DNA of 64,000 bases from Palsa-892 sp035556215. GTDB lineage: Bacteria; Pseudomonadota; Alphaproteobacteria; Rhizobiales; Xanthobacteraceae. How positions within the stretch are numbered: position 1 is the stretch's first letter; every line of letters begins with the position of its first letter. The notes below the pieces were generated by a model that had not been told where the DNA came from, did no database searches, and saw only the letters and a list, made by a program, of their open reading frames with translations. This document shows positions 51,439 through 60,713 of the stretch, in pieces. A program made the translations under genes and the position numbers. The stretch covers positions 1 through 64,000 of the forward strand of contig DATMFI010000007.1 of the NCBI GenBank assembly GCA_035556215.1, written 5' to 3'.

Positions 51439-51747
51439 ATGCGAAACAAGATCATCGCAGCTCTTCTTCTCGCTGCACTCCCGGTTGGCGCGGCGCTCGC
51501 GCAGTCGCCGCAGGATCAGTTCAAGGCGGCCTATGAGAAAGCCGAAGCCACCAATAAGAAGGCTGGCGAACTTCGCAATCAATGGACGGTGACCGCGAAT
51601 GCACTGAAAGCCGCCAAGGCCGCGGCTGATGCCGGGGATTTCGACAAGGCATTGAAGCTCGCCGAGCAGGCGGAAGCGCTCGCCAAGGCTTCAATCGTAC
51701 AGACGGAGCGCGAAAAGACGGCGTGGAAAGACGCGGTTATCCGCTAA
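51439..51747 (+). CDS. soxK: SoxK / SoxXA-binding protein
   Basis: 102 residues, signal peptide (ALAQ, ~21) and one long alpha-helical coiled region rich in Ala, Lys and Glu (EKAEATNKKAGELRNQW, AADAGDFDKALKLAEQAEAL). This matches the small SAXB/SoxK proteins that bind SoxXA and raise its activity. Between soxA and soxB, as in other sox loci. Confidence 0.85.
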   Translation: MRNKIIAALLLAALPVGAALAQSPQDQFKAAYEKAEATNKKAGELRNQWTVTANALKAAKAAADAGDFDKALKLAEQAEALAKASIVQTEREKTAWKDAVIR

Positions 51748-51763
51748 CCGACGGGTGAACCGC

Positions 51764-53506
51764 ATGCGCTGGCGCAGACGAGAAGTTTTGAAGTTTGCGC
51801 TGGCCGCTCCCGCGATCTGGAGCATTGCCGGCCGCAGCCTGGCCGCCGGCGACGAGCTTTACGATTTCAAGCCGTTCGGTAACGCGCGTGTCATTCACAT
51901 CACCGATACGCACGGCCAGCTCGAGCCGCTCTATTTCCGCGAGCCGAGCGTCAATATCGGCATCGGCGGGATGCAGGGCAATCCGCCGCATCTCGTGGGC
52001 GAAGCCTTTCTGAAGAAGTTCGGTATCGCGGCGGGAAGCCCGTCGGCTTACGCCTTCACCTACCTCGATTTCGACAGAGCCGCGCAGCAGTTCGGCAAAA
52101 TGGGCGGCTTCGCCCACATCAAGACGCTGGTCGACGGCCTGCGCGCTTCGGCGCCGTTCGGGCGTTCGGTGCTGCTCGATGGCGGCGATCTCTGGCAAGG
52201 CAGCGCTGCCGCGCACTGGAGCGACGGCATGGCGATGGTCGAGGCCGCCAATCTTCTCGGCGTCGATGCCATGACCGGCCATTGGGAATTCACTTATGGC
52301 GAGAAGGTGCTGCGCCAGAACCTCGCGGCATTCAAAGGCGAGTTCGTCGCGCAGAATGTTTTTTTGAATGAGGAAGCGGCTTTCAACGGCGCGCAGGCGT
52401 TCGACGCGGATTCCGGCCGCGTCTTCAAGCCGTATTTCATCCGTGAGATGGGCGATCGCCGTGTCGCAATCGTCGGGCAGGCATTTCCCTATGTGCCGAT
52501 CGCGCATCCCAAGCGTTTCGTGCCCGACTGGACGTTCGGTGTGCGCGAAGAAGAGCTGCAAAAGCTGATCGCGCAGATCCGTGAAAACGAAAAACCGGAT
52601 GCGATCATTCTTCTGTCGCATAACGGCATGGATGTCGATTTGAAGCTCGCGAGCCGCGTTAGTGGAATCGACGTTATTCTCGGCGGCCATACGCATGATG
52701 CGGTCCCGCAGCCGATCGAAGTGCAGAATCCCGGCGGCAAGACGCTCGTCACGAACGCCGGTTCGAGCGGAAAATTCGTCGGTGTCCTCGATCTCGATCT
52801 GGGCAAGGGCCGCGTCAACGACGTGCGCTATCGCCTGCTGCCGGTGTTCAGCGACAAGCTGAAAGCCGATGCCGCGATGTCCGCATTGATCGCGCGCTAT
52901 ACCGCGCCGCGCGCGAAGGAGCTTGCCGAGAAGCTGGCGGTGACCGACGGGCTTCTTTATCGCCGCGGCAATTTCAACGGCACGATGGACGAATTGATCT
53001 GTGGCGCTTTGCGGCGTGAACTCGATGCGGAAATTGCGCTTTCGCCGGGGTTTCGCTGGGGCGATACTGTATTGCCGGGGCAGGCCATCAGCATGCAGGA
53101 TCTGATGTCCGAAACCGCCATGACCTATCCTGAAGTTTACGTGCAGGCCATGACCGGCGAACAGCTGAAGAATGTGATGGAAGACGTCTGCGACAATCTC
53201 TTCAATGCCGATCCCTACTATCAGCAGGGCGGCGACATGGTGCGGCTTGGCGGCTTGAGCTACGCCTGCTCGCCTTCCGAGTCCGTCGGCAAGCGCATCA
53301 GCAATTTGCGCCTGGAGAACGGCCAGCCGATCGAGGCATCAAAAAGCTACCGCGTTGCCGGCTGGGCTTCGGTCAATCCCCAGAACGGCAAGCCGGTCTG
53401 GGAGACGGTTGCGGCCTATTTGCGCGATACCAAGCGAATCGAGAGGCGCAAAGGAAGCGCAGTCGAACTGAAGGGCGTCGAGGGCAATCCCGGCTTTGCG
53501 GGGTAA
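51764..53506 (+). CDS. soxB: SoxB, S-sulfosulfanyl-L-cysteine sulfohydrolase
   Basis: About 580 residues. A Tat-type signal (RRREVLKFALAAPAIW) opens the protein. The 5'-nucleotidase/metallophosphoesterase fold binds two Mn ions: VIHITDTHGQLEPLYF, LLDGGDLWQGSAAA, LSHNGMDVD and LGGHTHDAVPQP. It hydrolyses the terminal sulfonate from SoxY-bound thiosulfate to release sulfate. GTG 51755 is an alternative start. The stop is 2 bases before the DsrE gene. Confidence 0.95.
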   Translation: MRWRRREVLKFALAAPAIWSIAGRSLAAGDELYDFKPFGNARVIHITDTHGQLEPLYFREPSVNIGIGGMQGNPPHLVGEAFLKKFGIAAGSPSAYAFTYLDFDRAAQQFGKMGGFAHIKTLVDGLRASAPFGRSVLLDGGDLWQGSAAAHWSDGMAMVEAANLLGVDAMTGHWEFTYGEKVLRQNLAAFKGEFVAQNVFLNEEAAFNGAQAFDADSGRVFKPYFIREMGDRRVAIVGQAFPYVPIAHPKRFVPDWTFGVREEELQKLIAQIRENEKPDAIILLSHNGMDVDLKLASRVSGIDVILGGHTHDAVPQPIEVQNPGGKTLVTNAGSSGKFVGVLDLDLGKGRVNDVRYRLLPVFSDKLKADAAMSALIARYTAPRAKELAEKLAVTDGLLYRRGNFNGTMDELICGALRRELDAEIALSPGFRWGDTVLPGQAISMQDLMSETAMTYPEVYVQAMTGEQLKNVMEDVCDNLFNADPYYQQGGDMVRLGGLSYACSPSESVGKRISNLRLENGQPIEASKSYRVAGWASVNPQNGKPVWETVAAYLRDTKRIERRKGSAVELKGVEGNPGFAG

Positions 53507-53508
53507 AG

Positions 53509-53973
53509 ATGAAGCGTGTTTCGTTCTGGATCGCCGCTGCCGCGCTCATAGCGATTACGAGCGTGGTGCGTACTGTGCCCGCGCGGGCGCAGACGGATCT
53601 TCCTGCCGACAAGCCGTTTGCCGAGCACCGCATTGTGCTTCAGCTTTCTGATAAGGACCAGAAGAAGCAGACCGAAGTTCTGAACGTCGCCAACAACCTT
53701 CTGAAGGCTTACGGACCGGACACGATTGCTGTCGAAGTCGTGGCGTTCGGTCCCGGCATCGATTTGTTGCGGGCGGAGAATGTCAATCGCGCGCGTGTCG
53801 ACAGTCTGGTTTCGCAAGGCGTTCGCTTCAATATCTGCGGCAATACGCTCGATACGATCGAGCGCGAAAGCGGAAAGCGGCCCAAAGTCAACCCAAATGC
53901 AAACGAAGTGAAGGTTGGTGTCGGTTATCTGCTCACGCTCGCTGAAAAAGGTTACACCATCGTTCGTCCATAG
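53509..53973 (+). CDS. Exported DsrE-family protein, paralogue 1
   Basis: 154 residues with a signal peptide (ending ARAQ, ~28). The DsrE/DsrF-like fold is indicated by HRIVLQLSDKDQKKQTEVLNVANNLLKAY, VEVVAFGPGIDLLRAE and the single Cys in GVRFNICGNTL, the position of the sulfur-carrying cysteine in DsrE. Cytosolic DsrE proteins shuttle persulfide sulfur. This one is predicted to be periplasmic, which would place a sulfur carrier in the Sox compartment. Tightly linked to soxB. Confidence 0.82.
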   Translation: MKRVSFWIAAAALIAITSVVRTVPARAQTDLPADKPFAEHRIVLQLSDKDQKKQTEVLNVANNLLKAYGPDTIAVEVVAFGPGIDLLRAENVNRARVDSLVSQGVRFNICGNTLDTIERESGKRPKVNPNANEVKVGVGYLLTLAEKGYTIVRP

Positions 53974-53982
53974 GGGGAAGTT

Positions 53983-54435
53983 ATGCGCTTCATCACGAAT
54001 GCCGCTTTCTCGCTTGTCGTTTTGAGCTTCTGTGCGTTCGCGGCGCAAGCCGATAACGCCAAGATTCACCATGTCAGCATTCAGGTCGATCAAAACGATC
54101 CTGCGGTGATGAACCTCGCTCTGAACAACGCTTCCAACATCATCTCGGAATATCGCGACCGGCGTGAAGAGGTCGAAGTCGAGATCGTCGCTTACGGTCC
54201 AGGATTGCACATGCTGCGCGAGGATACTTCGCCGGTGAAGGACAGGATCAAGCACATCAAGGATGCGAGCTTTCCGGCAAAGATCCAGTTTTCGGCCTGC
54301 AATAACACCAAGCAGGGCATGGAGAAGAAAGAGGGCCATGCGATCAGCGTCGTCCCCGAGGCAACGGTCGTTTCGTCGGGCGCCGTGCGGCTGATCGAGC
54401 TGCAGGAAAAAGGCTGGAGCTACCTTCGGCCGTAA
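53983..54435 (+). CDS. Exported DsrE-family protein, paralogue 2
   Basis: 150 residues with a signal peptide (ending AAQAD, ~24). VSIQVDQNDPAVMNLALNNASNIISEY, VEIVAYGPGLHMLRED and the Cys in IQFSACNNT align with paralogue 1, 9 bases upstream. The two may form a heteromer like DsrEF. Function in the periplasm is inferred. Confidence 0.82.
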   Translation: MRFITNAAFSLVVLSFCAFAAQADNAKIHHVSIQVDQNDPAVMNLALNNASNIISEYRDRREEVEVEIVAYGPGLHMLREDTSPVKDRIKHIKDASFPAKIQFSACNNTKQGMEKKEGHAISVVPEATVVSSGAVRLIELQEKGWSYLRP

Positions 54436-54450
54436 CGGGGAAAGATCGTA

Positions 54451-54948
54451 ATGAGAATTTTGCGCTCGTGCCTGTTGGCTGCAGTCACTGTGTTCGCCTT
54501 TTCGGCATATGCGGAAGAGGCGACCGTTACCTACAAGTCGCTCTCTCCCGATGTGGCGCTCGAGGCAGTGCAGGCTGCGCTGAAGCAATGCCGCGCCGAC
54601 GGTTATCAGGTTGCGGTTGCTGTCGTTGATCGCTTCGGGGAGGCGCAAGTCCTGATGCGAGACCGGTTCGCCGGTTTGCCGGCGGCGACCATCGCCACCG
54701 ACAAAGCCTGGACGTCCGTTGGCTTTCGCGCCAATACCTCGGATCTCGCAAAATCGGCGGCGAGCGGCGACATCAGCGCGCGGCTCGCGAGTCTGCCGCG
54801 CATAACGATGCTTGGCGGAGGCATCGTTATCGAAGCGGGTGGCACGCTCCTGGGCGCCATCGGCGTGTCGGGCGCTCCTGGCGGGGACAAGGATGAAGCC
54901 TGCGCGAAGGCGGGACTCGCCGCGATCCGCGACAAACTTGATTTCTGA
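54451..54948 (+). CDS. Exported GlcG/HbpS-family protein
   Basis: 165 residues with a signal peptide (ending SAYAEE). The GlcG/HbpS domain shows VAVAVVDRFGEAQVLMRDRFAG, ATIATDKAWTSVGF, MLGGGIVIEAGGTLLGAIGVSGAPGGDKDE. Members bind haem or small ligands. Between the DsrE pair and a cytochrome c it may help haem or sulfur handling. Confidence 0.83.
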   Translation: MRILRSCLLAAVTVFAFSAYAEEATVTYKSLSPDVALEAVQAALKQCRADGYQVAVAVVDRFGEAQVLMRDRFAGLPAATIATDKAWTSVGFRANTSDLAKSAASGDISARLASLPRITMLGGGIVIEAGGTLLGAIGVSGAPGGDKDEACAKAGLAAIRDKLDF

Positions 54949-54969
54949 CACGACGAAAAGGGACTTTCC

Positions 54970-55359
54970 ATGCGCACCTTGCTTGCCATTTCATTCTCTT
55001 TGGCTCTTTGCAGCACCGCCCTTGCAGCCGATCCGGCGAGCGGCGAGCAGGCGTTCAAGGCGTGCGCGGCCTGTCATGCGATAGGATCGAATGCGAAGAA
55101 TAAGCTCGGCCCGGAACTGAACGGCATTGTCGGGCGGACTTGGGGTACGGTCGCAGGTTTCAACTATTCGAGCGATCTTGCCGAAGGCAAGACGTCCGGT
55201 AAGACCTGGGACGAGGCCACGCTCGATAAATATCTGGAGAATCCGAAGGCCGTCGCCCCGAAGGGAAAGATGCCCTATGCGGGACTTAAGGATGCGGCGA
55301 AGCGCGGCGATTTGATCGCTTATCTCAAACAGTTCGACGCCGCCGGAAACAAGAAGTAA
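54970..55359 (+). CDS. Class I c-type cytochrome (cytochrome c2/c550-like)
   Basis: 129 residues with signal peptide (ALAAD, ~20). Haem site CAACH in FKACAACHAIG, proline-containing LGPELNGIVGRTWGTVAGFNYS and the Met ligand in GKMPYAGLKD. It is the likely electron acceptor linking SoxXA and SoxCD to the respiratory oxidase. Last gene of the sox unit, followed by a strong terminator. Confidence 0.92.
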   Translation: MRTLLAISFSLALCSTALAADPASGEQAFKACAACHAIGSNAKNKLGPELNGIVGRTWGTVAGFNYSSDLAEGKTSGKTWDEATLDKYLENPKAVAPKGKMPYAGLKDAAKRGDLIAYLKQFDAAGNKK

Positions 55360-55391
55360 TTGCGGCGCATTATCAGAGGCTGTTCGAAAAA

Positions 55392-55417
55392 ACGGGCGCC
55401 GTTCATACGGCGCCCGT
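55392..55417. terminator. Bidirectional terminator between the sox unit and the transglutaminase gene
   Basis: Perfect arms ACGGGCGCCG (55392-55401) and CGGCGCCCGT (55408-55417), loop TTCATA, with A-rich sequence before and T-rich after. It suits both converging genes. Confidence 0.85.
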
Positions 55418-55435
55418 TTCGTTAGGTAGCTGAGA

Positions 55436-56542
55436 TCAAGCCGTAACGCGCTTGGCGCTGATCGCGTACCGGAACGTATCGGGGTCGAGGCAGTCGAGCC
55501 GTCCCGCGACAGTTTCCGCTTGCGGATACATCAGGAAGGCGACCTCGCCTTCTTTGGCGCCCGGCAGTTTTACATCGTGGGCGAAGTTGTAGGCGAGCCA
55601 GTTGGTCTCCCACGAGCCGAATAGCGCTTTGCGCGCCGCGACAACCTTGTCGCTGTTGAGGGGCAGATTTGCCGGCGGCTCTTCGAGCACGACCTTGCGC
55701 ACGTCGGCGGGATCCATCGCGACCCAGCCGAAGCCGGCAAGATGCACTTCGGCACGGCAGTGCTGTGCCTTGGTGATCGTCGGGCTGTTCGCGCCGAGGC
55801 TCTTGTAGCCGAAGGCCGAAGGCGCGACACGGATGCCATAAACATCGCGCGCCGGAATGCCCTGTGCCCGCACGAGGCCGACGAACAGCGCATTCAGGTC
55901 AGCGCACTTGCCGCCGAGCGTTCCGCTTCTCAGCATCGCGGCAATGTCGCCGGTGCCGCATCCGCGGACCTTGGCTTCGCGGTAGGTGTTATCGATCACC
56001 CACTCGTAGATTGCGCGGGTCTTGTCGAGATCGCTTTTGGCGTTGGCGGCCTTGACGATCTTGTCGGAGGTTTCCTTGACGATGCCGTCGGTCGGGATGA
56101 GCTTCGTCGCCGCAGTGTTGAGCTTATAGTCGGCTGTCGAAAGTTTCGCGGCCGTGCCCGGTTTCGAAAAATCGACGGCACGATCGCGAGTGGAGATCCG
56201 GCTGGTGATGTCGATGACCGGATTTTTCTCCGAAGCGGCCCATTCGACGTGCACGAATTGCGCGCCGTATTTCGGATCGCGCACGAGCCTGGCTTTGCCG
56301 TTCGTCGTCCAGCGGTTGTCGAGCGACTTGAACCAATCCGCCTCGTTCACCGACGGCACGGGAATCCATGCCTGCGCCGGTGCATTCTGATTGGCGACTT
56401 CAAGATGGGTGAGAATTTCATAGTTCTGCCATTCACCCGGCTTCGGTGCGAACACCGCTTGCGCAAACGCCATTCGCGGTAGCGCCGCGGTGGCGGCAAG
56501 CGCCGCGGCGCTGGCCAGAAATTCACGTCGATGCAGAGACAT
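55436..56542 (-). CDS. Exported transglutaminase-like protein
   Basis: 368 residues. Tat-type signal HRREFLASAAALAATAALP. The transglutaminase-like core has the nucleophile in GTLGGKCADLNALFVGLVRAQGIPA, His in HCRAEVHLAGFGW and Asp in AMDPADVRK. The catalytic triad appears complete. Periplasmic family members are often cysteine proteases or amidases. A GAGGAGG ribosome site supports ATG 56542. Downstream of and probably co-transcribed with the TlpA-like gene. Confidence 0.85.
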   Translation of the reverse strand: MSLHRREFLASAAALAATAALPRMAFAQAVFAPKPGEWQNYEILTHLEVANQNAPAQAWIPVPSVNEADWFKSLDNRWTTNGKARLVRDPKYGAQFVHVEWAASEKNPVIDITSRISTRDRAVDFSKPGTAAKLSTADYKLNTAATKLIPTDGIVKETSDKIVKAANAKSDLDKTRAIYEWVIDNTYREAKVRGCGTGDIAAMLRSGTLGGKCADLNALFVGLVRAQGIPARDVYGIRVAPSAFGYKSLGANSPTITKAQHCRAEVHLAGFGWVAMDPADVRKVVLEEPPANLPLNSDKVVAARKALFGSWETNWLAYNFAHDVKLPGAKEGEVAFLMYPQAETVAGRLDCLDPDTFRYAISAKRVTA

Positions 56543-56562
56543 ACTTTCCTCCTCGGATTTGT

Positions 56563-57276
56563 TCATGGATGGTTGGTCAAGTTGGGCTGGATGCTGCTTT
56601 GCTTTTTCGGTTTGGATTCATCCGAAAGCGCTGCGAGCAAACGGTCGATAGCAGGACGATTCCAGTCGAGATCGCCCTGAATGTAGAAGCGCGGGGTGAG
56701 ATTACGGCCGAGCACGAAGGTTGTCGGCAGCGCGTCGACACCCCAGGCCTTGGCAACGGCACCGTCGCGATCGAGTGCGATGGGGAAGGCCACCGGTAAT
56801 GACTCGAAGAATCGCTTCACGCGGATTTCGACTTCGCCGACGTCGACGCCGACGATTGCGAAGCGGTCCTGCGGCAGCCGCTTCGAGAGATCGTGCAGCG
56901 AACCGATTTCCTTCCGGCAGGGTTCGCACCACGTCGCAAAGAAGTGCACGACAACGATACGCTTCGCGCGGCTTGCGAGATCTTCGACGCTGCCATCGAG
57001 TGTCTTGAGGGTAAAACTCGGCTGCGATCCGCCAGTCCACGGTTGCAGGCGGGCGTCTTGAGACGTTTCGGCCCGTGAAGGTTTCTGCAAAGCGAGAAGG
57101 CACGAAGCGGATAGGAGCGCTGACAGCAGAGAACGGCGGCTCAGCCGCGTAACAAGATTTCGGGAACCGGCAGAGTGCGGGGAATCGGAAACGGCCGTGG
57201 CAGCGCGAATTGAATGGAGCGCGACGGACGAGAACTCATATGACCCCCGCGACGCGGGAGGCGAGCGAAACCGCAC
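56563..57276 (-). CDS. TlpA/ResA-like periplasmic thioredoxin
   Basis: The thioredoxin domain is clear: QPSFTLKTLDGSVEDLAS, the active site HFFATWCEPCRKEIGSL and the cis-Pro region DALPTTFVLGRN. A twin-Arg-like leader SRRSLLSALLSASCLLAL precedes it, but no ATG, GTG or TTG lies close to it in frame. The nearest starts are GTG 57276 or TTG 57462, so the true start is unsettled or is a rare CTG near 57144. It may keep Sox proteins or cytochrome-c cysteines reduced, like SoxW or SoxS. Confidence 0.75.
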   Translation of the reverse strand: MRFRSPPASRGSYEFSSVALHSIRAATAVSDSPHSAGSRNLVTRLSRRSLLSALLSASCLLALQKPSRAETSQDARLQPWTGGSQPSFTLKTLDGSVEDLASRAKRIVVVHFFATWCEPCRKEIGSLHDLSKRLPQDRFAIVGVDVGEVEIRVKRFFESLPVAFPIALDRDGAVAKAWGVDALPTTFVLGRNLTPRFYIQGDLDWNRPAIDRLLAALSDESKPKKQSSIQPNLTNHP

Positions 57277-57623
57277 ACGCGGATATTCGTTGTACCTCCG
57301 GCGCCGGTCAATAGTTCTTGGCTGTTCCGGGCGCTTTTTTCGGCCATTTGGGGCTTTCCCTGCCAGCCCCGGATGAGCGCTCGATTTTGTTTTTTTGCAC
57401 TCGAAAATTGGTTTTATTGCATCAAAAACGCCTGTGGCATGGGCATAACTTGAATATCGCACTGCAACAACGAATTTTGCGCCTAAAGACTAAAATTTGG
57501 CATTTGTGTTTTGACATTAGACCAATTTCAAGGTGGAGTACTACGAAGTTACCGCTTAAGCCGTTGGGAATCAAAACCTAAAATCCCATTGCAGGGGTGC
57601 AGTGGCTAGGAAGGAGGACCTAA
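57277..57623. other. Intergenic region upstream of the second formate dehydrogenase
   Basis: No gene is seen. The region is AT-rich from about 57385. It contains a small CCCGC/GCGGG hairpin at its left border (57245-57257). A very strong ribosome site AAGGAGG lies at 57611-57617. I find no convincing sigma-54 or sigma-70 promoter. Confidence 0.5.
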
Positions 57624-60600
57624 ATGAACATGGAACTCTCGCGGCGCCAGTTTATGGTTGGCGCCGGCGCGGGTTTGGCAGGAACGACTCTCGGAGCACT
57701 TGGATTTGGTGAAATCGAAGCAGCTCACGCGTTGTCCATCCGGCCATTCAAACTCGCGTTGACCAAGGAAGCTCGCAATCAGTGCCCGTACTGTGCGGTG
57801 TGCTGCGGCATGATGATCTACTCTGCCGAGAGCAAAGAAGAAAAAGGCAAGCTCACGGTCACCCACATCGAGGGTGACGTCGATCATCCGGTCAACCGCG
57901 GAACGTTGTGCCCGAAGGGTGCAGGCGCGATCGACTACATCAACTCCAAGTCGCGCGTTAAGTATCCGATGTACCGTAAGCCCGGTGGCACCGAATTCGA
58001 GCGTGTCAGCTGGGATTTCGCGATGGATCGTATCGCGAAGCTGGTGAAGGAAGATCGCGACGCCAACTGGATCGAGAAGAACAAGGACGGCGTGACGGTC
58101 AACCGCTGGCTCACGACCGCGTTTCTTGCGGGCAGCTCGGTCGCCAACGAAGGCGGCTGGCTCACCTACAAGGTGTCGCGCGGCTTGGGTCTGCTGCAGA
58201 TCGAGAACCAAGCGCGAGTTTGACACGGGCCGACGGTAGCCAGTTTGGGCTCCACATTCGGTCGCGGTGCAATGACGAATTCCTGGACGGACATCAAGAA
58301 CGCTGATCTCGTCTGGATTATGGGTGGCAACGCAGCGGAAGCGCATCCCTGCGGTTTCAAGTGGGTCACCGAAGCGAAAGCTGAACGCGGCGCGAAGCTG
58401 ATGGTGGTCGATCCCCGGTTCAACCGGTCGGCGGCTGTCGCAGATCATTACGCGCCAATTCGTTCCGGCTCGGACATCACGTTCCTTTCGGGCGTGATCA
58501 ACTATCTGCTCACGAACAACAAGATTCACCACGAGTATGTGAGCAACTACACGAACGCTTCCTTCATCGTGAAGGATGAGTTCGACTTCAACGACGGTTT
58601 CTTCACCGGCTACGACGAGGGCAAGCGCACCTACGATCGCAGCTCGTGGGAGTACAAGTTCGGACCGGACGGCTTCGCCCTTCGCGACGTGACGTTGCAG
58701 GATCCGCGCTGCGTCTTCCAGCTGATGAAGAAGCATTTCGCACGCTACACGCCGGAATTGGTCGAGCGGGTCTGCGGCACGCCGAAGGACAAGTTCCTGA
58801 AGGTTGCCGACTGGGTCTCGTCGACCGCGAACGGCGAGCGTTCGATGACTTTCATGTATGCGCTTGGCTGGACGCAGCATTCGCATGGCGCGCAGAACAT
58901 TCGCTGTGCGGCGATGATCCAGCTTCTGTGCGGCAACATCGGCATCCCCGGCGGCGGCGTGAACGCATTGCGCGGTCACTCCAACGTGCAGGGCATCACC
59001 GACGTGGGCACGCTCACGGCGGCGATTCCGGGTTACCTCGCGCTGCCGTCAGAAACGGAACCGACGCTCGAATCGCATCTCGCGAAACGGACGTTCAAAC
59101 CGTTGCTGCCGAACCAGACCAGCTACTGGCAGAACTACAAAAAGTTCTACATCAGCTTCCTGAAGACGCAGTTCGGCAAGAACGCGACGCCGGAAAACGA
59201 GTTCGGCTATCAATATCTGCCGAAGCTCGATGTGGTCTACGACTGCATCCGGATGTTCGACCTGATGAGCCAGGGCAAGACCAACGGTCTGATCGCCCAG
59301 GGCTTCAACCCGCTGATGGCGATTCCGAACTCGAACAAGAGCCGGGAAGCCCTCAAGAAGTTGAAGTTCTACGTCAGCATCGACCCGATCGAGACCGACT
59401 CAGCACGCTTCTGGGAAAACCACGGCGAGTTCAACAAATCCGATCCCGCCCAGGTCAAGACAGAAGTGTTCATGTTGCCGTGCTCGATGTGGTGCGAGGA
59501 GGAAGGTAGCGTTACCAACTCCAGCCGCGTCATCCAGTGGAAGTGGAAGGCGGCCGATCCGCACTACGAGTCGAAGACGGACGTCGAGATCCTCTCGGAT
59601 CTGTTCCTGCGCGTTCGCAAGCTCTACGAGAAGGAAGGTGGCAAGGGCGTCGAACCGCTCATGGCCATCGACTGGAGCTACAAGAACCCGCTCGAGCCGA
59701 CGCCCGAGGAGCTCGCGGCTGAGCTCAACGGCAGGGCGCTCGTCGATCTCAAGGATGCCGAGGGTAAGGTCACTCGTCGTGCGGGCGAACGTCTCGCCTC
59801 GTTCGGCGAAATGCGGGACGACGGTTCGACCGACGGCTGCATGTGGATCTACACCGGCTTCTACGGGCCGACGGGCAACATGGCCCAGCGGCGCGACAAC
59901 TCCGATCCGTCAGGACTCGGCGTGTACGGCAATTGGGGCTTCTCGTGGCCGGCCAACCGCCGCATCCAGTACAATCGTGCTTCGGCTGATCCTTCGGGCA
60001 AACCCTGGAGCGACAAGAAGAAGTACATGTTCTGGAACGGCCAGCGCTGGACCGGTCCGGACGTCCCCGACTACGTACCGACGATCCCGCCGGAGCGGGC
60101 GACTGGCCCCTTCATCATGCAAGCGGAAGGTGTCGCACGCCTCTGGACTCGCGGTCTTCTGGCCGACGGTCCGTTCCCGGTGCATATGGAGCCGTTCGAA
60201 TCGCCGGTCGGGAATCTCGTGTTCCCGAAGCTCAAGGGCAATCCGGTGGCGCGGGTGTTCAAAGGCGATATGGAAGCACTTGGCACGTCCAAGGAATTCC
60301 CCATCGTCGGCACCACCTATCGCCTCGTCGAACACTTCCACTTCTGGACGAAGACGGTGCATGCCAACGCGGTCATGCAGCCGGAATTCTTCGTGGAGAT
60401 GTCGGAAGAACTCGCCAAGGAGAAAGGCATCAAGCACGGACAACAGGTCCGGATTTGGTCCAAACGCGGCGAGGTCAAGGGCAAGGCGGTCGTTACCAAG
60501 CGCCTCAAGCCTTTGAAGATCGACGGCAAGACGGTGCACGAGGTGGGCCTGCCGCTCAACTTCGGCTTCGTCGGCGAAACCAAGAAGGCATCACCGATCA

Positions 60601-60698
60601 ACAGCCTTACGTCGGCAATCGGCGATGCCAATGCGCAGACGCCTGAGTACAAGGCGTTCCTTGTCAATATCGAGCCCATTTCGGGGCCGGTGGCTTAA
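57624..60698 (+). CDS. fdoG: Membrane-bound formate dehydrogenase (N/O type), selenocysteine-containing catalytic subunit
   Basis: 1024 codons read through an in-frame TGA at codon 200 in ENQARV-TGA-HGPTVASL, the exact selenocysteine position of E. coli FdnG/FdoG. A Tat leader (LSRRQFMVGAGAGLAG) sends the folded enzyme to the periplasm. The N-terminal 4Fe-4S motif is CPYCAVCCGM with TLCPKGAG. The molybdopterin region holds DIKNADLVWIMGGNAAEAHPCGFKW, GIPGGGVNALRGHSNVQG and a C-terminal dinucleotide-binding domain. With the beta and gamma subunits downstream it passes electrons from formate to the quinone pool. Confidence 0.95.
58221..58253 (+). promoter_or_regulatory. SECIS element at the in-frame TGA of the membrane-bound formate dehydrogenase
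   Basis: TGA (58221-58223) is followed by GG-T-AGCC (58235-58241), loop AGTTTG and GGCT-CC (58248-58253). The U at 58237 bulges out of the stem, as in E. coli fdnG, whose element this closely resembles. Confidence 0.8.
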
Positions 60699-60713
60699 GG
60701 GGAGGGCATCAGC

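Noticed and set aside
57433..57452. TGGCAT followed by TTG, considered as a sigma-54 promoter for the second fdh operon
   Set aside because: The spacing and the -12 element do not fit TGGCAC-N5-TTGC.
58221..58223. TGA interrupting the second formate dehydrogenase gene
   Set aside because: Same reasoning: the position and hairpin match E. coli fdnG.
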